The position numbers were made by a program, and so were the translations under genes. Source: Candidatus Poribacteria bacterium (GTDB lineage Bacteria; Poribacteria; WGA-4E; WGA-3G). Taken from it: DNA of 46,711 bases. The notes beneath the pieces are model-generated. The model made no database searches. It had not been told where the DNA came from and saw nothing but the letters and a program-made list of their open reading frames with translations. Below, in pieces: positions 24,477-33,125 of the stretch. The first letter of the stretch is position 1. Each line of letters begins with the position of its first letter. The DNA is taken from assembly GCA_022822085.1 (NCBI GenBank), contig JAJECK010000075.1:1-46711 (forward strand). Reading direction: 5' to 3'.

Positions 24477-26159
24477 ATGAAATCCAAATTCATATTTCGC
24501 AAAAACATCAAATCAACACATTCTTGGTTGAACATACTTATTTTTATTCTGCTCACTCATTTAATATTCTTACTTCCTATAAATTCTCAAGCTGCCAAAG
24601 TAACAGATTTTATACCTAAAGATAGCGTGGTATATGTCCAATTAAATGATTTAGACGAAATATATAACGAAATAAAAATGTCTGACCACTGGGAGAAGAC
24701 TTACGATCAATTAATTGATGAATCCGATAGGCAAAACCTGCAAAACGGATTGCTATTGGTTCAGAACATCATTGGTACAGATTTGTTCACTGTTATTGAA
24801 ACAGTAGGCTATCAAATCGGTTTTGCTATGTGGTTGGATGAATTTGGAAAACAACAAGGCGGTATTGTTGTGCATTCAGGAGGGAATCTTGCCGAACTCA
24901 GACGTTTTACAAAAATTGTCACTGGCTTTATCGGTATGTCAGAGGGCAGATTAACACTTGATGCAGGAGAACATCGGAAAGTGAAATACGATACACTCCA
25001 GATGCCTGATTTTCTTTTGGCTTACGGATTTGTCGGTGATTTTCTCGTCGTCGGTATCCAAGATAATAGTTTTGAAATGATGATTGACACTTATCGTAAG
25101 AAATCCGAATCAATACGACGTAACGAATCTTATGTTAAAACCATCAAAACACTTGAAACAGGTCAAGTCAACATATATCTTGATTTTGGTAATTTGCTAC
25201 CTTATTTAGAAGATATAGATGAAGAATCACGATTACAAGTTGAAGTGATCACCGATGTTAGTGCTGTCCTGAATCTATTAGAAAAGGGGCCTATACTTCA
25301 ACTACAAGCGAAAATTGAGCCAGAAAGGTCTGAAAGTTATATCAGCCGTTTTCTGAAAGAGGGTGAAGAACTTTCTACATTAAAAAGTTTATCTGGAGAC
25401 GAAGACCTGTTTATTACAGTTGCCCCCAGACTAACGGAAACTGTCTGGGAACTTATCTACGAAGAATTGGAAAATAGCGAAACAGACGATGCTTATGCGT
25501 TCATTACATTTCTGGAAGGTATATTGAATCTCAACTTTGAGGAGGAGGTAGTTGCCGGCCTGACAGGTGAAATAGCGTTATCTGTTGACGATCTATCTCT
25601 GTTTGAACCGGATTCCATAGAAAACTTGAATCTTGAATTATTTGATTCATTCCATATAGATGCAGACAATGTAAGCACGCATGGCGGTTTGATCTTCAAT
25701 GCTACGGACAAAAAAAATTGGAAACAGATTGGTAACAGCCTTTCAAATTTACAGAATACTTCAGTATCAAAAACGGATTATAATGATACCGAAATTTCAG
25801 TGTTTGCTTCAAGTATATATTATGCTGAAAAAGATGGATTTTCTCTATTAAGTTTTTCTGAAGATCAGATGATTTCAATGATAGATGGATTAGATTATAA
25901 GAAGAAGTTACCTATCATAAAAATGTTACCCAAGAATCCGCTTGCTGTCCTGAAACTAAATATATTGAAGTTATTGGAAGTTGCAAGTGAGGGAGAAATC
26001 AGAATAAATGAAGATAATGTAGAAATATCTCCGCTTCTTGCTTGGATATCTGTTAAAGAAAATGTAGCTATGTTACAAGTCGCAGTTTCAGATAAAAGGT
26101 CCCCGCTTGAAGAACTAATGGAATTAGTTCCATTTATTGTTTCAAACATAAATGAATAG
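24477..26159 (+). CDS. Secreted DUF3352-like protein
   Basis: 560 residues; GGAGG before the ATG; N-terminal hydrophobic segment (about 18-37, ending NSQAAK) read as a signal peptide or anchor. The mature part opens with DFIPKDSVVYVQLNDLDEIY, the mark of DUF3352-type proteins, and consists of repeated alpha/beta units with phrases such as QIGFAMWLDEF and NIYLDFGNLLPYLED. Such proteins are common in planctomycete-like bacteria and have no assigned function. It is acidic and lies 15 nt after the symporter and directly against the next small gene, so all four genes from 22489 may be one transcript. Confidence 0.7.
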   Translation: MKSKFIFRKNIKSTHSWLNILIFILLTHLIFLLPINSQAAKVTDFIPKDSVVYVQLNDLDEIYNEIKMSDHWEKTYDQLIDESDRQNLQNGLLLVQNIIGTDLFTVIETVGYQIGFAMWLDEFGKQQGGIVVHSGGNLAELRRFTKIVTGFIGMSEGRLTLDAGEHRKVKYDTLQMPDFLLAYGFVGDFLVVGIQDNSFEMMIDTYRKKSESIRRNESYVKTIKTLETGQVNIYLDFGNLLPYLEDIDEESRLQVEVITDVSAVLNLLEKGPILQLQAKIEPERSESYISRFLKEGEELSTLKSLSGDEDLFITVAPRLTETVWELIYEELENSETDDAYAFITFLEGILNLNFEEEVVAGLTGEIALSVDDLSLFEPDSIENLNLELFDSFHIDADNVSTHGGLIFNATDKKNWKQIGNSLSNLQNTSVSKTDYNDTEISVFASSIYYAEKDGFSLLSFSEDQMISMIDGLDYKKKLPIIKMLPKNPLAVLKLNILKLLEVASEGEIRINEDNVEISPLLAWISVKENVAMLQVAVSDKRSPLEELMELVPFIVSNINE

Positions 26160-26171
26160 ATGGAGGTTATG

Positions 26172-26444
26172 ATGTTTGCCAAAATAATACACTATTATCA
26201 CGAAGCAAAATGGATACAATCGGCATTTAATATTATTTGTATGGTCCTGGGGACATATCTGATTATTGGTTCTTATACGTTTTTTCAAGGAATGCAAGGC
26301 CATCCATCTGGTATTTTAGTGTTAATATCTGGATCGCTATTTCTTTGCTGTAGTGTACTCGGTATTCTATCCCGGTCTATGGCAGCAAATGTAATCGGAG
26401 CACTAATGTCAATTGCGGGTCTGGTTCTATTGTTTATCGCTTAA
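26172..26444 (+). CDS. Small three-helix membrane protein
   Basis: Three ATGs are in frame. GGAGG at 26162-26166 best serves the ATG at 26172, giving 90 residues. Three hydrophobic segments can be seen, about 15-36 (AFNIICMVLGTYLIIGSYTF), 45-66 and 70-90, separated by short loops (QGMQGHPSG, SRSMA). The family is unrecognised. Its ribosome site overlaps the end of the DUF3352-like gene by position, implying coupled expression. Confidence 0.65.
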   Translation: MFAKIIHYYHEAKWIQSAFNIICMVLGTYLIIGSYTFFQGMQGHPSGILVLISGSLFLCCSVLGILSRSMAANVIGALMSIAGLVLLFIA

Positions 26445-26595
26445 TCTGGTTGCGGCTAAACAAATTGTTAGAGTTTCATAAGATTATAGAAAGGAGTATG
26501 TGTTTTCTTAGTAAATACTGTTATTAGTAGAATATCAATGCATTTTATTCTTTATCTATTTTATGTATTTTCCGAGAATTCACAGGAATTTTGGA

Positions 26596-27408
26596 ATGGT
26601 TGAAGTATGTTTTTTTGCTGATGAAGTTTCCAGAGATGATTTTGAGGAGGCTATCAAACTCGGTGTTGACGCGGGAGCAACAACTGTTGAAGTGCGGGGT
26701 GGTGTGTGGGGAAAACACGTCACCGAAATTGACGACGATGATGTTAAACGTGTACAAGATGTCCTGAGTAAATACGATGTTCGCGTTGCAAGTATCGGTT
26801 CACCTTTTGGAAAATGTCCAATAGATAATCAACAGGAGTATGAAAGACATCTGAAACATTTTGACCGAATGGTCGATCTTGCACATGCATTTGGGACACC
26901 AATCATAAGAGGTTTTGCGTTTTGGAACCCAAATCGTAGACTGAAAGAGTCATCACGACCAGATATAAACGACTATCTGGATCAGATTGCTGAAAAACTC
27001 TTACCTGTTGTTCCGATTGCAGAAAGTGCTAATGTAATTCTTGCATTTGAAAATGAAGATGCTACACTGGCTGGTTCCTGTGAGGAAACTCGCGCAGTCA
27101 TAGATGCACTCGGCAATAGTTCCGCACTGGCTTCATGCTGGGATGTCAATAATGGAATACACTGTGGCGAACATCCATTACCTGATGGATACTCACATAT
27201 CAAAGGACTTGTGCGGCATGTGCATGTTAAACCGAATCGTGAGAAAAATCTTGATCCTATCAGAGATACCGACTTACGTTATGAGCAGGTGTTAGCAACA
27301 CTTATCAGTGATGGCTATGAAGGAGCAGCAAGTATTGAACACTGGGGTAACCCGCAACAGATGTTAGATGGTATTCGTCAACTACGCGCAGTTATTGACA
27401 CAATGTAA
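26596..27408 (+). CDS. Sugar phosphate isomerase/epimerase (xylose-isomerase-like TIM barrel)
   Basis: I prefer the ATG at 26596 (AGGAA 8 nt upstream) over 26563, giving 270 residues, the usual length. TIM-barrel signatures include GVDAGATTVEVRGG near the start, FGTPIIRGFAFWNP, ILAFENEDATLAGS with the metal glutamate, ASCWDVNNGIHCGE, VRHVHVKPNRE and AASIEHWGNP with the last acidic residue. Members isomerise or epimerise sugars or cyclitols, such as IolE- or tagatose-epimerase-like enzymes. The substrate cannot be told. It heads a run of carbohydrate-type genes on the same strand. Confidence 0.85.
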   Translation: MVEVCFFADEVSRDDFEEAIKLGVDAGATTVEVRGGVWGKHVTEIDDDDVKRVQDVLSKYDVRVASIGSPFGKCPIDNQQEYERHLKHFDRMVDLAHAFGTPIIRGFAFWNPNRRLKESSRPDINDYLDQIAEKLLPVVPIAESANVILAFENEDATLAGSCEETRAVIDALGNSSALASCWDVNNGIHCGEHPLPDGYSHIKGLVRHVHVKPNREKNLDPIRDTDLRYEQVLATLISDGYEGAASIEHWGNPQQMLDGIRQLRAVIDTM

Positions 27409-27440
27409 TTTCGTCTAAAATTGTAAGGAGAAGTTTTATT

Positions 27441-28430
27441 ATGCACTTGAAACCTGATTCACCGAATTTGAATTGGCAAGGTGTTGTATCTGTTGAAAAG
27501 ACAGGCGAGGCACTCATGCCGTGGCGAACACCCCACGAAATGCATGTGCTGTTTCCTGAACCGTTACTTGAACGTTCCGCAATGCCAGCAGGAGTGAGGA
27601 TTAGTTTCCGTAGTAACACAATCCATATTTCTGGTAGTATTTTAGAGCAGCGCGACTCCGGCATGCTTGATCTATGTTGTAATGGAGAATTCACTGCTTC
27701 GTATGATCTGCGGGGAAAGAACAGTTTCGTTTTCAGCAATCTTCCAGATAAAGATAAACTAATAGAATTATGGTTGCCGCAATTTGGCAGGTTTCAATTT
27801 CGTAATATAGAAATAGATGATGGTGCTACAGTAGAGCCATATATTGACAAACGTCCAAAATGGATTACTTATGGCAGTTCAATTACACAGTGTCGTTCTG
27901 CTGCCTCACCAACACAGACATGGCCTGGCATTGTGGCACGCAGTAAAAACTTCAACTTAACTTGTTTGGGATACGGAGGTCAGTGTCACCTCGATTCAAT
28001 GGTAGCGCGTATGATCCGTGATCTCCCTGCTAATTATATCTCAATGTGTCTCGGCATTAACATTCAGGGGGCATCAAGTTTAGGACCGCGTGCATTTCGT
28101 CCAGCAATTATAGGTGCAGTGCAGATCATTCGTGAAAAACATACAGATATACCTATCGTTCTAATGTCACCTATCTATTGTCCAAACAGAGAAGAAAACC
28201 CGAACAATGTAGGCTTTAATCTGCAAAAAATGCGTGAAGAGGTACAGGCTGCTGCGAATGCACTTCAATCTTATGGTGATAAAAACGTGCATTATGTTAG
28301 CGGTTTGGATGTGTTTGGGGCGGATTATGTTGACCTACTACCAGATAACTTACATCCAGATGCAGAAGGTTATAGAGTGATGGGAAACAATTTTGTAGAT
28401 GTTGTCGCAAACAAATATTTCGTTGAATAA
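27441..28430 (+). CDS. SGNH/GDSL hydrolase (carbohydrate-esterase-like)
   Basis: 329 residues. An N-terminal beta-rich domain (about 1-130) is followed by an SGNH hydrolase domain with block I YGSSIT (catalytic S147), block II GYGGQCHLD, block III LGINIQ and block V DNLHPD with D302 and H305. The two-domain form resembles carbohydrate esterases that remove acyl groups from glycans. No signal peptide is visible, so the substrate may be a small imported sugar ester (inference). A clear Shine-Dalgarno (AAGGAG) precedes it, 32 nt after the isomerase gene. Confidence 0.85.
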   Translation: MHLKPDSPNLNWQGVVSVEKTGEALMPWRTPHEMHVLFPEPLLERSAMPAGVRISFRSNTIHISGSILEQRDSGMLDLCCNGEFTASYDLRGKNSFVFSNLPDKDKLIELWLPQFGRFQFRNIEIDDGATVEPYIDKRPKWITYGSSITQCRSAASPTQTWPGIVARSKNFNLTCLGYGGQCHLDSMVARMIRDLPANYISMCLGINIQGASSLGPRAFRPAIIGAVQIIREKHTDIPIVLMSPIYCPNREENPNNVGFNLQKMREEVQAAANALQSYGDKNVHYVSGLDVFGADYVDLLPDNLHPDAEGYRVMGNNFVDVVANKYFVE

Positions 28431-28468
28431 AATGAGCAAATAACTTTTTCAATTTATGGAGAATGTCA

Positions 28469-29548
28469 ATGAAAACGTACCGCGCAGCAGTAATCGGTTG
28501 TAGTCGGATGGGGGCATTCATTGATAACGAAGTTCCTGACTACAAAGCGATCAAGCTGCCATATTCTCATGCTGCAGGGTTCTTTGCAGAAGAACGAACC
28601 GATCTCATTGCATGTGCAGATTTACGGACTGAGGTGATGGAACAGTTTGGAAACCGTTATAATGTTTCAAAAGCGAATCAATATATAGACTATTGTGAAA
28701 TGATTGAAAAAGAAGAACCGGATATTGTAAGTGTCGCAACACAACCTGAACATCGTGCAGAAATTGTCATATACGCGGCGGAACACGGTGTGAAAGCAAT
28801 TTATGCTGAAAAAGCGATGGCAGCTTCTATGGATGAAGCAGCTGCTATGGTCTCTGCCGTTGAACAGAACAACGTTGCTTTCAACCTTGGGACAAATCGC
28901 AGATGGCATACCGGTTTTGACAAGATGAAGGAAATCATAGACAGTGGTGAAATTGGGAAACTGCGGTCTCTTATTATCTATAACAACGGCAATCTATTCA
29001 ATACTGCAAGTCATCACTTAGACTTGATCTTACGATTAAATAACGATGAACCTGCTGTCTGGGTCTCTGGATACCTGCCTCAAGGTGACTCAGTAATTGA
29101 TGGTGAAATACTACAGGCTGATCCTATTGGTGGTGGAACAATCCAGTTTGAAAATGGAGTCACAGCACATGCATTGTTGACCCCGCGCAGTAGTGAATGG
29201 GAAGCAATTTGTGATGGCGGCACCATCACCTGCTGGAACAACGGTTGGCAGTGGCATATCCGTAAACAACAAGAGGTATCTGGATGGCGATCCTGTAAAG
29301 TTCCTCATACATTTCCTTCGTCCGAACAAACAAGTAGCACAGCAAACCTAATTAAAGATCTGGTTCACGCGTTAGACACAGGTGAACCGACACGTGGTGG
29401 AGTCCGATGCGCTTATGCAAGCACTGAACTGATTTTCGGTATAATCGAATCACATCTACACAATGGAGCACGAATTGGACTCCCATTAAAAGACTCAAAA
29501 ATTCGTTTACAAAGAAATCCTACAGGAAGACAACCACGATACGAGTAA
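28469..29548 (+). CDS. Gfo/Idh/MocA-family oxidoreductase with EKA motif
   Basis: Starting at 28469 (GGAGA 7 nt upstream; the ATG at 28463 lies too close to it) gives 359 residues. The NAD(P)-binding start is AVIGCSRMGAFID. The motif that normally reads EKP is here YAEKA (E114, K115, A116), with the catalytic lysine kept but the proline lost. Further down come LGTNRRWHTGFDKM and ASHHLDLILRL with candidate catalytic histidine and aspartate. It is probably a sugar or cyclitol dehydrogenase. The tail is basic (QRNPTGRQPRYE). Confidence 0.85.
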   Translation: MKTYRAAVIGCSRMGAFIDNEVPDYKAIKLPYSHAAGFFAEERTDLIACADLRTEVMEQFGNRYNVSKANQYIDYCEMIEKEEPDIVSVATQPEHRAEIVIYAAEHGVKAIYAEKAMAASMDEAAAMVSAVEQNNVAFNLGTNRRWHTGFDKMKEIIDSGEIGKLRSLIIYNNGNLFNTASHHLDLILRLNNDEPAVWVSGYLPQGDSVIDGEILQADPIGGGTIQFENGVTAHALLTPRSSEWEAICDGGTITCWNNGWQWHIRKQQEVSGWRSCKVPHTFPSSEQTSSTANLIKDLVHALDTGEPTRGGVRCAYASTELIFGIIESHLHNGARIGLPLKDSKIRLQRNPTGRQPRYE

Positions 29549-29627
29549 ATAACATTTCGGTGTAAGTGTCCTCTTGCAATTTATCAAGCATTGAAAATAT
29601 ATCAAATACAAATACGGAGAAAAACAA

Positions 29628-30338
29628 ATGAAATTTACACTTTACTGCTTACTTGTAATATTAATCACAATTACACCAATGGTGTCCGCAGTACACAATG
29701 AAGAGAAAGGACCGGAGAAATTCGGTCGATATGTATTCAAAGAACAAGATATTGATGCGGCAACGAAGGCTTGTGATGCAGGGGAGAAACCGGGACCAGA
29801 ATTTGTCCCAACTGTTCGGGATAAAGAACCGAATTTAGCATTACTGAAAGATGCTAAAGCGGAAGCATCTTCTTTATTAGGTGGGTGGTGCCCACAACGG
29901 CACTGCACCGAATATCTTAACGACGGTTTCTACAACAATTGCAGAAGTTGGATTATCGGTGCAGTGCCGGGTTGGGCACAGATTGATATTGGCGAAGTAG
30001 CGAATGTGAATCGCATAATTTTTGGTAGTGACCATTCACAAGGTTTCACTGACCGGATGGCTGCAGACTTTGATATCCTCGTCGCAACAAAAATCGCGGA
30101 TGCAAACTCTGAAGCTAACACTTGGGAAAATGTCTATACGCATAAAGGAGCACCAATAAGCAAAACCACAGAGATAACCTTTGACGACGTAGAAGCCCGG
30201 TGGTTACGTATACACATCCGCAAAAATGCAGATGCACGTATTGATGAAATAGAGATATATGGTGGTAATGATCCCTTCGCTGTTGAACCGACTGATAAAC
30301 TAACAACAGTCTGGGGACAAATTAAAATTAATAATTAA
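29628..30338 (+). CDS. Secreted F5/8 type C (discoidin-like) domain protein with W-x-x-LK-type tail
   Basis: 236 residues with a signal peptide (MKFTLYCLLVILITITPMVSA). Residues about 65-215 form a galactose-binding-like F5/8C domain: PNLALLKDAKAEASSLLGG, LNDGFYNN, WAQIDIGEVANVNRIIFG, and RWLRIHIRKNADARIDEIEI at its end. The last residues are VEPTDKLTTVWGQIKINN, matching the tails of the two genes that follow and the WD40 protein at 2598. It probably binds carbohydrate outside the cell. Spacing to the next gene is 27 nt. Confidence 0.8.
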   Translation: MKFTLYCLLVILITITPMVSAVHNEEKGPEKFGRYVFKEQDIDAATKACDAGEKPGPEFVPTVRDKEPNLALLKDAKAEASSLLGGWCPQRHCTEYLNDGFYNNCRSWIIGAVPGWAQIDIGEVANVNRIIFGSDHSQGFTDRMAADFDILVATKIADANSEANTWENVYTHKGAPISKTTEITFDDVEARWLRIHIRKNADARIDEIEIYGGNDPFAVEPTDKLTTVWGQIKINN

Positions 30339-30365
30339 TAAATAATAACAAAAAGGAGAAAAATA

Positions 30366-31076
30366 ATGCGTTATGCATTTTGTTTGTTGCTGATTCTATG
30401 TGCAAGCACTGTTTCAGCTGAAATTCTGTTTCAAGATGACTTCGAGGGTGGTAAAGTTGACGATAAAAAATGGACACCCCACGGTACTTGGGCGATTGAG
30501 GATAGTAATGACGATCATGATGTGCTTGGCAAAAAAGTACTCGCTGTACAAGGAAGTGAAATTGGACTTAGTGTTGAATCATTTCCTGATGAATTTGATT
30601 ATTATGCAGATTTTAAAACTGTTTCAGCGGGTTTGACAGGATTCGTATTCCATGCACAAGACGCGAGTAATGTCTACATGCATCAAGTTTCAACCGCGGG
30701 GTCAGCACATACGCCGCAACATATCCGTTGGCACAGAAAGGTTGGCGGTGGATATGCTGTAGATGCATTAGCCTTTGCAGACAAAGTGAATCGGGACCAA
30801 AATGTCTGGTATCGTGTCAAGTTTGAGGTGCGTAAGAACTATAAATTTAAGGCTTACCTGGGAGATGTTGGTGCAGAAGACGATGATCTCACACTGGTCA
30901 GTGAATGGACAGATGCACTGAAATCATTTGAGAAGGGTAAAATTGGAATCCGAATGAGCGGAGGTGAACGTGCACAATATGATAACATTGTCGTTGCGTC
31001 TCCAGATTTTGACATTTTCCCAGTTGAACCTAAAGCAAAACTTGCAGTGACTTGGGGTAGTTTGAAGAAAAAATAA
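30366..31076 (+). CDS. Secreted jelly-roll (LamG-like) protein, paralogue 1
   Basis: 236 residues with a signal peptide (MRYAFCLLLILCASTVSA); AAAGGAG ahead of the ATG. The body is one concanavalin-like jelly roll: FQDDFEGGKVDDKKWTPHGTW, YYADFKTVSAGLTGFVFH, VWYRVKFEVRKNYKFKAYLG and KGKIGIRMSGGERAQYDNI. The fold occurs in glycan-binding domains and the 3-keto-disaccharide hydrolase family, but I see no catalytic set. It ends VEPKAKLAVTWGSLKKK. It is the tandem paralogue of the gene at 31382. Confidence 0.8.
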   Translation: MRYAFCLLLILCASTVSAEILFQDDFEGGKVDDKKWTPHGTWAIEDSNDDHDVLGKKVLAVQGSEIGLSVESFPDEFDYYADFKTVSAGLTGFVFHAQDASNVYMHQVSTAGSAHTPQHIRWHRKVGGGYAVDALAFADKVNRDQNVWYRVKFEVRKNYKFKAYLGDVGAEDDDLTLVSEWTDALKSFEKGKIGIRMSGGERAQYDNIVVASPDFDIFPVEPKAKLAVTWGSLKKK

Positions 31077-31132
31077 TTTCACCCGATAAATGTCAAATTT
31101 ATTCTTGTCATTCGTAACCATTAAACAGGTTG

Positions 31133-31220
31133 GCTCATGTAAAGAATGAGTGCAAATAAAAATTTAACCCTTGTGGTCATTGATTTCATGGAAACGATAG
31201 CACACACCTTTTACATGAGC
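31133..31220. other. Inverted repeat in the gap between the jelly-roll paralogues
   Basis: GCTCATGTAAAG (31133-31144) and CTTTTACATGAGC (31208-31220) are complementary and about 63 nt apart, with no ORF between them. This could be a short mobile repeat or an RNA stem. It follows the stop of the first paralogue by 57 nt. Confidence 0.45.
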
Positions 31221-31266
31221 GAACATGTTTATACCATAAATGTAACCTGCAAATACAGAAATATGG

Positions 31267-31356
31267 TATAATTGAAATATAGTTGATTGCAATTACTTTA
31301 AAGTTTAAATTTATATCAAATGAAAATCAGGATGAACATCCTGTCATCTGATTTTC
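31267..31356 (+). promoter_or_regulatory. Promoter box and competing hairpins before jelly-roll paralogue 2
   Basis: TATAAT lies at 31267-31272; no convincing -35 box is seen. Downstream, GAAAATCAG (31322-31330) can pair with CTGATTTTC (about 31348-31356). Its last three bases also take part in a perfect CAGGATG/CATCCTG hairpin (31328-31343). The two folds exclude each other, as in attenuators. The second stem is followed by TTTAT. Confidence 0.4.
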
Positions 31357-31381
31357 TTTATCTCACAAGGAGATGATTAAT

Positions 31382-32092
31382 ATGCGATATTTTGTTTGTT
31401 TAACTCTGATACTATGTGCTGCTACAGTAGCTGCTGATATACTGTTTCATGATGATTTTGAAGGTGATAACATAGACGACACAAAATGGGTCCCGCAAGG
31501 CACCTGGGAACTTGTTGAGAATGCTGATGGTCATGATGTGTTAGGGAACAAGGTTCTTTTTGTTCCAGGCGGTGAAGTCGGGCTTAGCGTTGATGAATTC
31601 CCAGAAGAATACGATTACTACGCTGATTTTAAAGCAATGCAAAATGGGTTAACAGGTTTTGTTTTCCACGGAACTGATGGTAACAATATTTACATGCATC
31701 AAGTTTCAACGGATGCATCAGGGCACACACCACAACACATCCGTTGGCATAGAAGAGTGGACGGTGGTTGGGCTGCTGAGCCTGGAGCTTTTGCAGACGG
31801 TGTTGATCGTAAAGCTAATGTATGGTACCGTGCGAAATTTGAAGTTCGTTCAGGGTCCAATTTTAAAGCTTACATTGGACCTGTTGGGGCACCTTCTGAA
31901 GATCTATCTTTCGTGAGTGAATGGACAGATTCACAGAAAGCTTTCTCAAAAGGAAAAATTGGGTTCCGTATGAGTGGTGCCGAACACGCTCAATACGATA
32001 ACTTGTACGTTGTAACACCCGGGGTCACACCTACACCTGTTGAACCTAAAGGTAAAATTGCAGTTACTTGGGGTAACTTAAAACGCAAGTAA
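31382..32092 (+). CDS. Secreted jelly-roll (LamG-like) protein, paralogue 2
   Basis: The ATG at 31373 touches its own AAGGAG, so the ATG at 31382 (9 nt from it) is the real start. This gives 236 residues, exactly the length of paralogue 1. The sequence aligns along its whole length with paralogue 1: signal peptide RYFVCLTLILCAATVAA, FHDDFEGDNIDDTKWVPQGTW, TPQHIRWHRRVDGGW, KGKIGFRMSGAEHAQYDNL, and the tail VEPKGKIAVTWGNLKRK. A recent tandem duplication is the simple explanation, and both copies keep intact signals. Role as in paralogue 1: extracytoplasmic binding, ligand unknown. Confidence 0.8.
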   Translation: MRYFVCLTLILCAATVAADILFHDDFEGDNIDDTKWVPQGTWELVENADGHDVLGNKVLFVPGGEVGLSVDEFPEEYDYYADFKAMQNGLTGFVFHGTDGNNIYMHQVSTDASGHTPQHIRWHRRVDGGWAAEPGAFADGVDRKANVWYRAKFEVRSGSNFKAYIGPVGAPSEDLSFVSEWTDSQKAFSKGKIGFRMSGAEHAQYDNLYVVTPGVTPTPVEPKGKIAVTWGNLKRK

Positions 32093-32126
32093 TACCACAA
32101 CAAACTTTTGTGAGTGATACAACAGA

Positions 32127-33125
32127 GTGAATCCCTTATCAATTGGCATAATCGGTGCTGGTAGGATGGGTAGGCATCACTGTGATGCAGTAACCAAGTA
32201 CGGTGCTCATGTAGTTGCAGTTCACGATGTTCTGTCTGAAGCAGCGAAAGCGTTGGCATCCCACGCTAAATCAGAACTTTCTACCGATGTGTTACAAACT
32301 TTTTTTGACAAAGAAATGGACGGGGTGGTGATTACAACACCACCCCCTGTTCGTTTAGAACCTATACAGATGGCATGTGAACGTGGCATCCCAATGCTGG
32401 TTGAAAAACCGCCTGCTCTGAACATATCTGATGGACGAAGGTGTCTTGAATATATTCATCAGTCAGGGGTTATTGCAGCCGTTGGATTTCAACTCCGATA
32501 CCATCCCCTATATGAACGGATGAAGGAATTGATTGCCTCTGAGACCATCCATCTTGTCAGAACCGTTTGCACCATAAGTTATTATCTCAATTTCCAAATG
32601 CCTACTTGGTTTTTACAATCTGAAATTAGTGGAGGTCCTTTAGCGGAACAGGCAGTGCATGTATTAGATTGCGCTCGTTATGTGATGGGAAACCCAAAGC
32701 CAATTCAAGCTCATGCATTGGCAGTCAAGAATATGGCATTGGATAGAACGGAATTTGATGCTGAAAACGCCATCCAAATGACTTATGAATTAGACAACGG
32801 TGTCTACGGGACGCACATGAATCATTGTGGTACCGAAGGTTTCTGCTTTGATGTTGAAGTTATTGGACCGCATTTGCATCTACAAGGTAAAATGTCCGAT
32901 AGTGCAATACGCGGTTACCTAAACGGAGAAACAATAGATGAACCTGCTACATCAAATAACAGCATCGGTTTAGACAAAACAGGGGCATGGCTTCGGGCAA
33001 TTGAAACAGGTGACAGAACTTTGATCCGTTCTGATTTTGCAGATGCCATTGAAACACTCACACTAATAGACGCGGCAATAAAAAGTAGGAATACTGGAAC
33101 ATTTATAAAAGTGGAGGAATTATAA
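32127..33125 (+). CDS. Gfo/Idh/MocA-family oxidoreductase
   Basis: 332 residues with a GTG start; an in-frame TGA at 32115 rules out a longer form. NAD(P)-binding start IGIIGAGRMGRHHCD, the EKP motif at E93-K94-P95 (LVEKPPALN), and the active-site helix GGPLAEQAVHVLDCARYV with the catalytic histidine. Likely an NAD-dependent sugar or inositol dehydrogenase. Its stop (TAA) shares one base with the ATG of the selenoprotein gene, and the next gene's ribosome site GGAGG lies inside its last codons, so the two are coupled. Confidence 0.9.
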   Translation: MNPLSIGIIGAGRMGRHHCDAVTKYGAHVVAVHDVLSEAAKALASHAKSELSTDVLQTFFDKEMDGVVITTPPPVRLEPIQMACERGIPMLVEKPPALNISDGRRCLEYIHQSGVIAAVGFQLRYHPLYERMKELIASETIHLVRTVCTISYYLNFQMPTWFLQSEISGGPLAEQAVHVLDCARYVMGNPKPIQAHALAVKNMALDRTEFDAENAIQMTYELDNGVYGTHMNHCGTEGFCFDVEVIGPHLHLQGKMSDSAIRGYLNGETIDEPATSNNSIGLDKTGAWLRAIETGDRTLIRSDFADAIETLTLIDAAIKSRNTGTFIKVEEL

